From: Fibrobacter sp.
Lineage (GTDB): Bacteria; Fibrobacterota; Fibrobacteria; Fibrobacterales; Fibrobacteraceae
Direction of reading: 5' to 3'
DNA: 34,606 nt
Assembly (NCBI GenBank): GCA_017550445.1
Contig: JAFZOV010000131.1
Span: 1 to 34,606 of the forward strand
The notes under the pieces are model-generated. The model saw only the letters and a list, made by a program, of their open reading frames with translations. It was not told the origin of the DNA and searched no databases. Below, piece after piece: positions 1-7,516 of this stretch; position 1 is the stretch's first letter; each line of letters starts with the position of its first letter. Both the position numbers and the translations under genes were made by a program.

Positions 1-16
1 CCCTGTAGGGCGGTTG
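1..16 (-). repeat. Degenerate tRNA-Glu 3'-tail fragment (edge of window)
   Basis: The plus strand reads CCC-N6-GCGGTT, which resembles the TACC-N5-GCGGTT tail of the tRNA-Glu genes in this cluster (T-arm plus acceptor 3' strand, read on the minus strand). It lies just past the terminator at 30-59. The window cuts it, so it may belong to a further copy or fragment outside. The resemblance is short and the assignment is inference. Confidence 0.35.
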
Positions 17-29
17 GCTTGTGGGTACA

Positions 30-59
30 AAAAAGCCCAACCTTGCGGTTGAGCTTTTT
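30..59 (-). terminator. Intrinsic terminator after tRNA-Glu copy 1
   Basis: A hairpin has arms around CAACC/GGTTG and an A5/T5 flank. One C-A mismatch on the plus strand becomes a G-U pair in the minus-strand RNA, which indicates it terminates the minus-strand tRNA transcript. It starts three bases past the tRNA 3' end at 63. Confidence 0.75.
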
Positions 60-62
60 AAG

Positions 63-135
63 TACCCCCAAGCGGTTTCGAACCGCTGTTGCGGGAATGA
101 AAATCCCGAGTCCTGGGCCACTAGACGATAGGGGC
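63..135 (-). tRNA. tRNA-Glu (anticodon TTC), copy 1
   Basis: Read on the minus strand, the 73 nt fold as a cloverleaf. The acceptor is GCCCCTA with TGGGGGT (G1-U72 wobble), the D-arm contains TCTAGTGGCCCAGGA, and the anticodon stem CGGGA/TCCCG encloses loop TTTTCAT with anticodon TTC (Glu). The T-arm is AGCGG/CCGCT with loop TTCGAAA. The discriminator base is A. CCA is not encoded; the following bases are CT. It is identical to the copy at 357-429. It has its own promoter at 148-177 and a terminator at 30-59, so it is an independent unit. Confidence 0.95.
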
Positions 136-147
136 GATTTGTGCGAC

Positions 148-177
148 CAAATATAGGTAAGTATTTTCTTTTGTCAA
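148..177 (-). promoter_or_regulatory. Promoter of tRNA-Glu copy 1
   Basis: On the minus strand there is TTGACA (177-172), a 16-nt spacer and TATATT (155-150), extended to TATATTTG (155-148). The copy-2 promoter shares this arrangement and nearby bases (TTACC before the -10, CCC before the -35). The TAnnTTTG extension matches the Bacteroidetes-type core box. Confidence 0.8.
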
Positions 178-200
178 GGGTTCTTTTTTATTCAAAAATA

Positions 201-236
201 AAAAAGAAGCTCAGCTTTGCTGAGCGCGTTCTTTTT
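201..236 (-). terminator. Tandem terminator hairpin (third of three below copy 2)
   Basis: GCTCAGC (209-215) pairs with GCTGAGC (219-225) across loop TTT. It is flanked by AAAAAGAA and TTCTTTTT, with three unpaired bases on one side. It lies between the upstream promoter of copy 1 and the tail fragment at 239-257. No intact gene lies directly above it on the minus strand, only that fragment. Confidence 0.65.
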
Positions 237-238
237 AA

Positions 239-257
239 GTACCTTGAATGGCGGTTG
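239..257 (-). repeat. Degenerate tRNA-Glu 3'-tail fragment
   Basis: TACC (240-243), a 7-base gap and GCGGTT (251-256) on the plus strand match the tail of the intact tRNAs (TACC, 5-base gap, GCGGTT). As in the intact genes, a terminator (201-236) follows immediately on the minus strand and is joined by the same TTTTTAAG bases. This looks like a remnant of a deleted tRNA-Glu copy or a duplicated 3' end. Confidence 0.5.
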
Positions 258-259
258 AA

Positions 260-290
260 AAAAAGAGACCAGCATGGCTGATCTCTTTTT
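260..290 (-). terminator. Tandem terminator hairpin (second of three below copy 2)
   Basis: The stem is AAAAAGAGA-C-CAGC / GCTG-A-TCTCTTTTT with loop ATG. The single C-A mismatch on the plus strand is a G-U pair in minus-strand RNA, at the same stem position as in the hairpins at 30-59 and 323-355. The three hairpins are therefore likely homologous and built for minus-strand transcription. Confidence 0.65.
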
Positions 291-291
291 A

Positions 292-310
292 TACCCTGTG
301 AGGCGGTTGG
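292..310 (-). repeat. Degenerate tRNA-Glu 3'-tail fragment
   Basis: TACC (292-295), a 7-base gap and GCGGTT (303-308) match the 3' tail of the tRNA-Glu genes. On the minus strand the hairpin at 260-290 follows through the same bridge (TTTTTATACC on the plus strand) that joins the intact copy at 357 to its terminator. It is interpreted as a tRNA-gene remnant. Confidence 0.5.
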
Positions 311-322
311 CTTGGGTGTATA

Positions 323-355
323 AAAAAGAACCCAGCTGTTCGCTGAGTTCTTTTT
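323..355 (-). terminator. Intrinsic terminator after tRNA-Glu copy 2
   Basis: The stem is AAAAAGAAC-C-CAGC / GCTG-A-GTTCTTTTT with loop TGTTC. It begins two bases past the 3' end of the tRNA at 357. As in the sister hairpins, the only mismatch is G-U in the minus-strand RNA. Confidence 0.75.
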
Positions 356-356
356 A

Positions 357-429
357 TACCCCCAAGCGGTTTCGAACCGCTGTTGCGGGAATGAAAATCC
401 CGAGTCCTGGGCCACTAGACGATAGGGGC
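357..429 (-). tRNA. tRNA-Glu (anticodon TTC), copy 2
   Basis: The 73 nt are identical to the gene at 63-135: same cloverleaf, anticodon TTC and discriminator A, with CCA not encoded. It has its own promoter at 442-472 and terminator at 323-355. Two further hairpins and two tRNA-tail fragments separate the two genes. Confidence 0.95.
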
Positions 430-441
430 GTTTAGTAGGGC

Positions 442-472
442 CAAATATAGGTAACTATTTTAATTTAGTCAA
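442..472 (-). promoter_or_regulatory. Promoter of tRNA-Glu copy 2
   Basis: On the minus strand there is TTGACT (472-467), a 17-nt spacer and TATATT (449-444), extended to TATATTTG (449-442). It ends about 12 bases before the tRNA 5' end. It lies back to back with the ABC-transporter gene starting at 505. Confidence 0.8.
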
Positions 473-504
473 GGGTGGCTCCTAAAAAAAGTTAATTTTT
501 CACC

Positions 505-2040
505 GTGAACCTGCGAAAATGGATTAAAAAATCCCTGAAAATCGGCATTATCCGCTTTTTGCCCATGGCGCTTCTGGCAAGTGCTGCCGATGCGGCTGTG
601 CTCTGGGGAGTCCGCTCCTTCATCGATATTGTGGGGGGCGAAAGTGAAATTCCGCTGGCGTACTGGCTCGTAGGCATGGTTGTTTTGGCGATGCTTCGCC
701 TAATTTTCCTGTACGGCAAGTCCAAAGTCTCCGAAAGCTGGCTTTACCGGGTTTCAGCTCGTGTGCAGGCCTGGTTCCTGCATAGGCTCCGCGTTCTCGC
801 TCCAAAAAACTTCCACACGCCCAAAGGCGAACGCATGGTGGAATCCGCTTATGAAGCAACGGTCGTGCTCCAGAATAACGGTGGCGTGTTTTTCCAGGCG
901 GTACAGGCAATTCTTCAGCTCATTGTCTTTTTGCCGGTGCTCTTCTATATATCTTGGCCGCTGACGTTGTTTCTTTTTGTAGTGATTGTCCCCTTGGTGG
1001 CGGTGCTGCAGCGTAAGCTCCACAAGCTAGGTCCCGCCGAAGAATCCCTGCTGCGCTCGCGGTCCGATTTTCGTGGGCACCTGTCGCTGGCTCGTCGGCT
1101 TTTTAGGCAGTGGAGCGGGCGTGATGAACGTAAGGAGATTTCGGAGGGGCTCTTGAAAGAGGTTCGCGGACTTCGTGACGATAGCATGAACGCCGCTATT
1201 AAAAAGTCGGGACTTTCCCTTTTGACCGAAACGGTCTCGGTGCTGGCCATGGTCTTTGTGCTGGCATTCTGCGCTCTTCTCATGAATCGCGGATACATGG
1301 ATGCGTCTGGCCTGGTGCTGTTTACTTCGGCGGTGCTACTCTGCTACAAGCCGGTCAAGGAATGCGCCCGTGTCATGCCGCAATTCAGGTCGGCTTTGAG
1401 TGCCTTGAATGTCTTGGAAGATTTCGAAAAACTTGAAACTGCCGGCAAATTCCGGGGCGAATATTCCGATGCGGTTTCCATTCACAATGGGGATTTCCAC
1501 TACGAAGGCTCCGATGTGCCGGTCTTTGAAAATATTTCGCTTGAATGGTCTCGCGAAAAGCCGGTACTTGTCCGCGGCAAAAATGGCGTGGGTAAATCCA
1601 CCTTGCTTCGCTTGCTTTCGGGGCTAGAACGCTGGGAATCGGCGACTGCCTCGACTCCTCGCGATGTCTTTTTTATCGCCCAAGACCTAGAACTACCTCC
1701 CAAGTGGATGCTTTCCAGACTTCTCGAAAAACACCGCAAGTCTGGCGACGCAAAACCGCTTGAGGCCTTTATGCGGGCTTCGGGAACGGCCTGTCTTCTC
1801 CAGAAATCGGGGCTTTCGGGTGGCGAACGTGCCCGGGTGGCGCTTCTCTGGGCGTTGGCATCTGATGCCCACACGGTTCTTTTGGATGAGCCTTTTGCCT
1901 CTGTGGCTCTGGCCGACCGTGAAAACTTGCTGAAATCCTACCTTGATGTAGCTCACGTTTTGGGCAAATGGACAATTATTGTGAGCCACGATGTGCTTTC
2001 TTGCGAAGTTGAATGTATATTTAATGTAGTGCAGTTATAG
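505..2040 (+). CDS. ABC exporter-like protein (permease fused to ATPase)
   Basis: A 511-aa half-transporter in the inner membrane. Hydrophobic segments lie at about residues 20-45, 52-72, 130-168 and 240-285, followed by a nucleotide-binding domain. That domain carries Walker A GKNGVGKST (358-366), Q-loop Q393, signature LSGGE (437-441), Walker B TVLLDEP (457-463) and the switch histidine in SHD (494-496), so it should be an active ATPase. The start is GTG at 505; a later ATG at 565 would cut into the first membrane helix. No good Shine-Dalgarno sequence precedes it. The substrate is not evident. Being first in a run with an ICMT-like methyltransferase, waaA and ispH suggests an envelope-related role, which is inference only. 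At 511 aa it is short for the family, with a compact membrane part. Confidence 0.85.
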   Translation: MNLRKWIKKSLKIGIIRFLPMALLASAADAAVLWGVRSFIDIVGGESEIPLAYWLVGMVVLAMLRLIFLYGKSKVSESWLYRVSARVQAWFLHRLRVLAPKNFHTPKGERMVESAYEATVVLQNNGGVFFQAVQAILQLIVFLPVLFYISWPLTLFLFVVIVPLVAVLQRKLHKLGPAEESLLRSRSDFRGHLSLARRLFRQWSGRDERKEISEGLLKEVRGLRDDSMNAAIKKSGLSLLTETVSVLAMVFVLAFCALLMNRGYMDASGLVLFTSAVLLCYKPVKECARVMPQFRSALSALNVLEDFEKLETAGKFRGEYSDAVSIHNGDFHYEGSDVPVFENISLEWSREKPVLVRGKNGVGKSTLLRLLSGLERWESATASTPRDVFFIAQDLELPPKWMLSRLLEKHRKSGDAKPLEAFMRASGTACLLQKSGLSGGERARVALLWALASDAHTVLLDEPFASVALADRENLLKSYLDVAHVLGKWTIIVSHDVLSCEVECIFNVVQL

Positions 2041-2051
2041 CGGAGGTGATT

Positions 2052-2747
2052 ATGGCAGAACAGATCAGTCAGCAAGAAAATATGACGTCTAATGTTGAAT
2101 CGGATGCAGAAATGCAGGGTCAGTCTATAAAGTCTGAAACTCCGGCAGTGGAAGCTCCGGAAGAAGACCCGCGCCCTCCGCGTCCGTTCCTGTATCGATT
2201 CCGTGGACTGATCCTTGCCATTGCCGCAATTGTCGCCTTGGTCATTACTCCGGCAGATTTGGATATCGTGCCGTTCTTGGTGTTTATCAATATCTTTATC
2301 ATTGCCGTTTACATGCGAGTCAAGGCTCGTCGTGCTATCGGTGACCATACCCGCGGCAAGGCTTTAGATGCTCCGGTACTTGTAACCTGGGGCGCTTATG
2401 GTCGTTTGCGCCATCCGCTTTATGTTTCCAATATGGCGATCGGTATTGCCCTTGTGGTGCTTCATTTGGGCATCAGCTGGGTTACGATTCCGTTCGTTGT
2501 GTTCCTGCTTCTGTTTGGTTACCGTCTTGCAAAGCTAGATGACCATTACCTTGAACAGCGCTATGGTGACGAATGGAAACTGTGGGCTTTGCAAACGCCG
2601 GCTTTCATTCCCCGTGAAATTCATGTGCCGGGTCCGCTTCGCAGTGGCAAAGAGGCCGTGATTGCCGACACGTTCACTTGGATTTGGCTTGCGCTGATGG
2701 TTGGGCTTGTGCTGTTTAGAAAGATTGACTTTATCATATGGGCCTAA
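2052..2747 (+). CDS. Isoprenylcysteine methyltransferase (ICMT/PEMT)-like membrane protein
   Basis: A 231-aa integral membrane protein. A Pro/Glu-rich cytoplasmic N-terminus (about 50 residues) is followed by several membrane helices. The family motif for this SAM-dependent methyltransferase fold is present: GAYGRLRHPLYVS (RHP-Y), then a helix, then LDDHYLEQRYGDEW (the E-RYG-EW element). Relatives methylate small or lipid-like substrates, and the substrate here is unknown. The start is ATG 2052, because GGAGG (2042-2046) lies five bases upstream; an in-frame GTG at 2046 overlaps that ribosome site and is unlikely. The gene follows the ABC gene by 11 bases and its end overlaps the start of waaA by 10 bases, so they are co-transcribed. 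Confidence 0.75.
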   Translation: MAEQISQQENMTSNVESDAEMQGQSIKSETPAVEAPEEDPRPPRPFLYRFRGLILAIAAIVALVITPADLDIVPFLVFINIFIIAVYMRVKARRAIGDHTRGKALDAPVLVTWGAYGRLRHPLYVSNMAIGIALVVLHLGISWVTIPFVVFLLLFGYRLAKLDDHYLEQRYGDEWKLWALQTPAFIPREIHVPGPLRSGKEAVIADTFTWIWLALMVGLVLFRKIDFIIWA

Positions 2748-3928
2748 ACGTAAAGAACCTTGGGCGCATTGCGGTAGGGGCCGCTGTCAAGACAGTGGCG
2801 AAGGCCGCCAGCAAGTGGCCGGGAATTGACCGGGAATATCATATCGAAGAACGTTTGTCGGGACCGTGGCCTAGTGACGGCCCGCACCTGTGGTTACATG
2901 GTGCAAGTCTCGGTGAATGCCGTATGTTGCAAGCGCTCGCTTGCGCTCTTAAAGAAGACCTGCCCAATTGCCCTAAAATTTTGATCACTTCGCAAAAGGT
3001 GGAAGTGGTTTCGTTTTTGAAAGATTCCTGTGCCGGTCTAGCCGATGTAGCGATTGCCCCGGCTGACATTCCGTCCTCGTTACATGCTTTTGTGAGTTCG
3101 GTACAACCTCTGGGACTTGTCCTGGCCGAAAACGAACTTTGGCCGGGCTATCTTTTCACCATGTCCAAGCTTTCGACTCGCAGAAACGTAGCCCTCGTCT
3201 CGGGGCGTTACCGAAAGTCCTTTCCGCTGATTGATTTTTCGGGAATGGGCTATGCCTGCATGCAGACCGCATCGGATCTGGGACGCTTCACTTATGCCAG
3301 CAAGGGTTTTGTTCCTTGTACCATGGGTGGTGACTGGAAACTTTTGAACTGGGCTCGCGATGGCGGCTTGGTTTGTGTTCCGGAAAATCCAGCGATTGAT
3401 GTGGTGTTCGTATCATTCCATCAAGAAGAGGCCGAGGCCTTTGTTTCCATGGCGAAAGACGCTGTAGCCAAGGGTGAGTCGGTGGTGCTGATGCCGCGCC
3501 GTCTTTCGGAACTGAATCTGTTCCGCAAATTGTTGCAAGAGGCTGAACTGCCTGTGGTGGATTATCCTACAGTGGAATGTGGGGCCGTGTCCCTGGTTTC
3601 GCGTTTTGGACTTTCCCGCGAAATTCTTCTGAATAGCAGAAGTGCCGTGGTGGGCGGATCCTTTGATCGCCGTCTTGGCATTCACGATTTTTGGGAGCCG
3701 CTGCAGATGGGGGTGTCCACTTGTGTGGGGCCTTATGCCAAGGGCCACGAGGATGTAGTGGCACATCTAGTAGATGCCCATGTGCTTGCCCAGATCCATG
3801 CTCCAGCTGATTACTTGCGTCGCAGGACGCCTGCCATCGATACGGTGCGTACGTTCTTGGTAGGCGAAAAAAGAAAGGTTTTAAATTCCTATAAGTTGTT
3901 GCTGAAATTTATTGAAGGACTTTTATGA
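2738..3928 (+). CDS. waaA: 3-deoxy-D-manno-octulosonic acid (Kdo) transferase, WaaA/KdtA family
   Basis: This 396-aa protein matches the GT30 Kdo transferase that adds Kdo from CMP-Kdo to lipid A precursors at the cytoplasmic face of the inner membrane. Motifs in order: LWLHGASLGE with the expected catalytic Glu60; ENELWPG (131-137), equivalent to E-ELWPN; a GGDWKLLN element near 197 like the family's GN-K-D; and VVGGSFDRR..HDFWEPLQMG..VGPY (305-333), equivalent to VGGS..GGHN-LEPA..GP. It is slightly shorter than the roughly 425 aa usual in E. coli and its motifs are divergent. The start overlaps the upstream gene and its stop overlaps ispH (ATGA at 3925), so it sits inside one operon. It implies an LPS-type outer membrane. 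Confidence 0.85.
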   Translation: MGLNVKNLGRIAVGAAVKTVAKAASKWPGIDREYHIEERLSGPWPSDGPHLWLHGASLGECRMLQALACALKEDLPNCPKILITSQKVEVVSFLKDSCAGLADVAIAPADIPSSLHAFVSSVQPLGLVLAENELWPGYLFTMSKLSTRRNVALVSGRYRKSFPLIDFSGMGYACMQTASDLGRFTYASKGFVPCTMGGDWKLLNWARDGGLVCVPENPAIDVVFVSFHQEEAEAFVSMAKDAVAKGESVVLMPRRLSELNLFRKLLQEAELPVVDYPTVECGAVSLVSRFGLSREILLNSRSAVVGGSFDRRLGIHDFWEPLQMGVSTCVGPYAKGHEDVVAHLVDAHVLAQIHAPADYLRRRTPAIDTVRTFLVGEKRKVLNSYKLLLKFIEGLL

Positions 3929-4857
3929 AAAAGGTGATTCTTGCTACTCCTCGCGGCTTCTGTGCTGGCGTAGACCGTGCCATTCATGTGGTGGAACGTG
4001 CCATTGAAAAATTCGGGACCCCTATTTACGTGCGGCACGAAATCGTGCACAATCAGTTTGTGGTGGATACGCTTAAGTCCAAGGGCGTAGTCTTTGTCGA
4101 TGAACTGGACGAGGTTCCGTCGGGCTCGGTGGTGATTTTTTCGGCCCACGGTGTTGCTGAAGAAATTTATGCCGATGCAGAACGACGCGGACTGCAGGTG
4201 CTGGATGCCAGCTGTCCGCTGGTGCTCAAAGTGCATTTCAGCGCCAAACGCCATTATGCTGCCGGCCGTCATATCATTTTGATTGGGCACGCGGGCCATG
4301 CCGAAGTGGAAGGCACTCTGGGCCAGCTTCCGCCGGGTGCCATTACGCTGATCAAGAACGAAAATGATGCCCGTACCGTAGAAGTTCCTGCCGACAAGGA
4401 ACTTGCCTACATTACCCAGACAACTCTTTCGGTGGCCGAAACTCGCAAAATCATTGATGCCCTCAAGGAGCGGTTCCCGAACATTATCGGTCCCGATGCG
4501 GGTGACCTGTGCTATGCGACGGGCAATCGTCAGGCGGCAGTCCTGGATCTTTGCTCCAAGGTGAATATGCTTTTGGTGGTGGGTGCCAAGAATTCCTCCA
4601 ATTCTAGCCGCTTAATGGAACTTGGGCTTGAACAGGGAATTCCGAGCCATCTGATTGCCTCGGTTGAGGATCTGGAACCTGAATGGTTCGAAAATATCGA
4701 ATCGGTGGGTATTTCGAGTGGTGCGAGCGCCCCCGAAGTGCTTGTTCAGGGGGTGGTAGATTGGATAAAAGAGAAATTTGCCCCTGTAGAAATTGAAAAT
4801 TTCGTAAAATTGGTCGAATCTACCAAGTTTAACCTGCCAAAGGCATTGCAAGATTGA
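3925..4857 (+). CDS. ispH: 4-hydroxy-3-methylbut-2-enyl diphosphate reductase (IspH/LytB)
   Basis: The 310-aa final enzyme of the MEP isoprenoid pathway. It reduces HMBPP to IPP and DMAPP with a 4Fe-4S cluster. The three cluster ligands are present: Cys13 (PRGFCAGV), Cys97 (DASCPLV) and Cys196 (GDLCYATGNRQ). The catalytic-site HEIVHN and SAHGV motifs are intact, as is the TQTTLS segment. The length is normal. The start ATG overlaps the stop of waaA (ATGA), which suggests translational coupling. Coupling of isoprenoid supply to envelope genes fits the operon. Confidence 0.97.
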   Translation: MKKVILATPRGFCAGVDRAIHVVERAIEKFGTPIYVRHEIVHNQFVVDTLKSKGVVFVDELDEVPSGSVVIFSAHGVAEEIYADAERRGLQVLDASCPLVLKVHFSAKRHYAAGRHIILIGHAGHAEVEGTLGQLPPGAITLIKNENDARTVEVPADKELAYITQTTLSVAETRKIIDALKERFPNIIGPDAGDLCYATGNRQAAVLDLCSKVNMLLVVGAKNSSNSSRLMELGLEQGIPSHLIASVEDLEPEWFENIESVGISSGASAPEVLVQGVVDWIKEKFAPVEIENFVKLVESTKFNLPKALQD

Positions 4858-4867
4858 TAATTTAACC

Positions 4868-4896
4868 TTGACGAATGGACGCTTTTTTTCTAAAAT
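4868..4896 (+). promoter_or_regulatory. Promoter of rpmB
   Basis: TTGACG (4868-4873), a 17-nt spacer and TAAAAT (4891-4896), about 30 bases before the rpmB ATG. The spacing is standard. The box reads TAAAATTG, close to but not exactly TAnnTTTG. Confidence 0.75.
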
Positions 4897-4926
4897 TGCG
4901 TCCGTTATAAAACAACGGAGTTTATT

Positions 4927-5148
4927 ATGAGCCGCATTTGTGAAGTTACCGGCAAGGCCGGCCTCGTGGGCAACATGGTTTCCCACTCTAACCGCAAGAA
5001 GTTGATGAAGCAGCTGCCGAACCTTCAGAAGAAGCGTTTCTACATTCCTGAAGAAGACCGCTGGGTGACCCTCCGCGTTAGCGCTGCTGGTCTCCGCACG
5101 ATCAACAAGCTTGGTATCCAGGCTGTTGCTCAGGAACTCGGCATCTAA
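4927..5148 (+). CDS. rpmB: 50S ribosomal protein L28
   Basis: A 73-aa basic protein of the large ribosomal subunit. It starts with the family signature SRICEVTGK, continues with GNMVSHSNRKK and ends with the conserved RWVTLRVSAAGLRTINKLG segment. It contains only one Cys (C5), so it is the zinc-free form. The Shine-Dalgarno ACGGAG (4915-4920) is six bases before ATG. It is a single-gene unit with its own promoter and two downstream hairpins. Codon use is strongly biased, as expected for a highly expressed gene. The usual partner rpmG is not adjacent. Confidence 0.97.
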   Translation: MSRICEVTGKAGLVGNMVSHSNRKKLMKQLPNLQKKRFYIPEEDRWVTLRVSAAGLRTINKLGIQAVAQELGI

Positions 5149-5177
5149 TTTAGATTTTCTAAGGTTTGCCAAGATTC

Positions 5178-5216
5178 ACCGCCTAACGGGGTAATCCCTC
5201 GCTAGGTGGTTCTTTG
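5178..5216 (+). terminator. Probable terminator after rpmB
   Basis: A long hairpin between ACC-G-CCTA (5178-5185) and TAGG-T-GGT (5203-5210), continuing inward through CG/CG and GGG/CCC across loop TAAT, is followed by TCTTTGTGTTT. The T-run is imperfect, so termination may be partial. Confidence 0.6.
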
Positions 5217-5244
5217 TGTTTGTAAGAAGTTCTACTTTTCGCTT

Positions 5245-5270
5245 AATCCCTGGCTATGTCGGGGATTTTC
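5245..5270 (+). terminator. Second hairpin/terminator after rpmB
   Basis: AATCCCTG (5245-5252) pairs with CGGGGATT (5260-5267) with one G-U, across a 7-base loop, and is followed by TTCC. It may be a back-up terminator insulating the next gene. Confidence 0.45.
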
Positions 5271-5321
5271 CTCTGGTCGAAACGCGTTTAAAAGCCCTTA
5301 TTTTGCTATTTTAACATATAT

Positions 5322-6785
5322 ATGCGCAAGTTTGCCTTTTCTCTTATAGCCTGTGTGGCAAGTGTTTTTGTGGCTCAGTCTTTTGCTCAGCCCCGTGATC
5401 TTTTTGCAGAATTCGAGGCGGAAGCCGAGGCGGCCCAGTCCAGTGCGGCTGTGGTGCCGAGCAGTGCTTCGGTCCCTTCAAGTTCCAGTGAGGCCGCTAA
5501 GCCCGCTCCCGCAGCAAAACTGGCTCCTGCATCAAGTAGCAGCGTCAAGGTCTCGTCCAGCTCGGTTGTATCTTCTAGTAGCGTAGTTGCTTCTAGCTCA
5601 AGTGTGGCGCCTTCTTCTAGCTCTGTCGAGGTTTCCTCCAGTAGCGAAACTGCCCCCGAAGCTGTCCCGGTTGATTCTGCCGCTATTGCCGCAGCCCCGG
5701 CCGATGCTGATTCTGCCCTTGTCGATACGCTCGCCGGCGATTCCGTTAGGGAAATGACTCCGGAAGAAGCTTATGCAGCCGAAATGAGAAGGCATAACGA
5801 AGAAAACCGTATCCGCGATTCTCTCGCAATGCTTGCCAGTTCGTCTTCTGCAGCAGAGGCTCCGTCTTCTAGCAGCATGAACCGCCGCGAATTGCTGGGC
5901 CCGGTAAAGGTGTCCAAGGTAAACGGCATCGATGAAATGAAGGGTCGTTACAAGAGTCCGCGCAAGGCTTTGTTCATGTCCCTGGTCGTTCCGGGTTCTG
6001 GCCAGATGTATGTGGGCGGATCCGGATTTACTTACGCCCGTGGTGGCGTGTACCTTGCATTGGAAGCCGCCTTGTGGGGAAGCTGGTATTATTTCTCCGT
6101 GCATAAGTACGACCAGCAGGTGAAAAAGTACAAGGATTTTGCCAAGGCGCACTATTCCATTGGTCGCTATGAACGTGGCATGCGAGACTTGTATAATGCC
6201 GATGCGGTGAACTATGAATCCGAGTTCCGTCGCCGTTACTTGGGTAGCCGAGAATCCTTCTGCGAAGGCATCTTCGGTACAGCTACCGTGCATGGTTGCT
6301 ATGACCGCGACAAACTGTACAAAAACGATCTCGCGTACTATAACGATTTTGTGAATTCTCCGAAGAATTTGAAAAAGGAAATGCAGTCTGTCAGCTTCGA
6401 CTCTCCGTCCGAAGTTTACCAGTTGATAGCTGATAATGCCTATGTGCTGGGTTGGGACGATGCAGAAGACGTTGCCATTGCAACTGCTTTGGGCTTGGAA
6501 GACCCGAATTCTGAAACGGAAAGTCTCGGTAACTCCAGTAACCAGAAGGAATACCGCAGTCTTCGTAGCAAGGCGAATGATTACGCCGATATGCAGGCCT
6601 GGTTCTTTGGTGGACTTATCTTGAACCATATTGTATCTGCAATCGATGCCGCTATTTCTGCTAATTCCCACAATAAGGCGCTGTACGAAGAAGATCTTTC
6701 TTGGTACGATCACTTGCATTTCGATAGCGGTCTGTCTTTCGTAGACGGTTTTGGATTTAACGTGCAGGCAAGCTGGGGCTTTTAA
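5322..6785 (+). CDS. Secreted/membrane protein with poly-serine linker (DUF5683-like core)
   Basis: A 487-aa protein with a signal peptide (hydrophobic residues 3-20, cut near SFA-QP). It is followed by a low-complexity Ser/Ala/Pro/Val linker (about 38-115, again near 170-185) with many SSSS runs; such linkers are common in Fibrobacter exported proteins. The second half has a membrane-associated core with SLVVPGSGQMY-GG (about 220-235) followed by a hydrophobic helix, the pattern seen in DUF5683-type proteins. The C-terminus ends in Phe (NVQASWGF), as in outer-membrane proteins. No Shine-Dalgarno is visible; TATTTT (5307-5312) lies ten bases before the ATG. Its stop overlaps the start of the next gene (TAATG). 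The function is unknown. Confidence 0.75.
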   Translation: MRKFAFSLIACVASVFVAQSFAQPRDLFAEFEAEAEAAQSSAAVVPSSASVPSSSSEAAKPAPAAKLAPASSSSVKVSSSSVVSSSSVVASSSSVAPSSSSVEVSSSSETAPEAVPVDSAAIAAAPADADSALVDTLAGDSVREMTPEEAYAAEMRRHNEENRIRDSLAMLASSSSAAEAPSSSSMNRRELLGPVKVSKVNGIDEMKGRYKSPRKALFMSLVVPGSGQMYVGGSGFTYARGGVYLALEAALWGSWYYFSVHKYDQQVKKYKDFAKAHYSIGRYERGMRDLYNADAVNYESEFRRRYLGSRESFCEGIFGTATVHGCYDRDKLYKNDLAYYNDFVNSPKNLKKEMQSVSFDSPSEVYQLIADNAYVLGWDDAEDVAIATALGLEDPNSETESLGNSSNQKEYRSLRSKANDYADMQAWFFGGLILNHIVSAIDAAISANSHNKALYEEDLSWYDHLHFDSGLSFVDGFGFNVQASWGF

Positions 6786-7495
6786 TGAAGTTGCTCTTGG
6801 TCCTGTTGCTTGCTGCGGCATCCGCCTTTTCGCAGGTGGTGGTGTCTGTTGATCAAAGCGTGAGCAAGAATTCTGACAAGAACTGGTTGATAGCCATGGG
6901 TTCGTCGGCATTGTTGCCCGGTATGGGTGAACTGTATTTGGGCGAGCGTCAGTTCGTGCGGCCTTTTGTGTGGACCGATATTGCCCTCTGGTTTACGGCT
7001 ATAGGTTCCTATGCCATTGGCGAACGCTACATCACTTCTGCACATAACTATGCGGTACGTCATGCGGGACTTACTTCCAAAAGTCATGATGTGAGTATGC
7101 TCAATACGGTGGGTGACTACCGAAGTCGTGGTGGTGTGGCTGGGCAAAATTCTTCGCCCGACATGGACGAAGATTACAACCAGGCGCAGCTTCGTGCCGA
7201 CAAGAAAATCGACGAAGATCTTGATGAGAGTATTCAGTGGGACTGGGGGTCCAGTGACAATCCTGAAACTACCGAACATATCGATGAGTTCAAGAGCCGT
7301 ATGCGCCATTACCGTGTGAGTCGTATTGTGTTCCAGGTGTCTATAGGTGCGCTGCTTTTGAATCGCGTGGTTTCGATGCTCAATACCATTCGGGTTTATC
7401 GTGCAACGTCGTCTAAAGCCTTTACTGAACGTATGGAATTTGTTCCTGAATTCTACGAAGACGGTAGCGGCCTCATGCTGAATGTGAAATTCTAA
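6785..7495 (+). CDS. Membrane/envelope protein related to the upstream gene
   Basis: A 236-aa protein with an N-terminal signal peptide (cut near AFS-QV). It repeats the core pattern of the neighbour: SSALLPGMGELYLG, an aromatic hydrophobic helix, GERYI, a charged acidic stretch (about 115-155), then a second hydrophobic segment (RIVFQVSIGALLLNRVVSML). It ends in LMLNVKF. The protein at 33268-34011 shares the NVKF ending and the general plan. The start ATG overlaps the previous stop by one base (TAATG), so translation is probably coupled. The function is unknown; a role in the outer membrane or periplasm is inferred only from the signal peptide and the terminal Phe. Confidence 0.7.
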   Translation: MKLLLVLLLAAASAFSQVVVSVDQSVSKNSDKNWLIAMGSSALLPGMGELYLGERQFVRPFVWTDIALWFTAIGSYAIGERYITSAHNYAVRHAGLTSKSHDVSMLNTVGDYRSRGGVAGQNSSPDMDEDYNQAQLRADKKIDEDLDESIQWDWGSSDNPETTEHIDEFKSRMRHYRVSRIVFQVSIGALLLNRVVSMLNTIRVYRATSSKAFTERMEFVPEFYEDGSGLMLNVKF

Positions 7496-7516
7496 TCAAG
7501 ACGAAAGAGCTTATAA

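Noticed and set aside
5598..6911. 437-codon open frame antisense to the poly-serine protein
   Set aside because: It spans the junction of two real genes and has no start signals or motifs.
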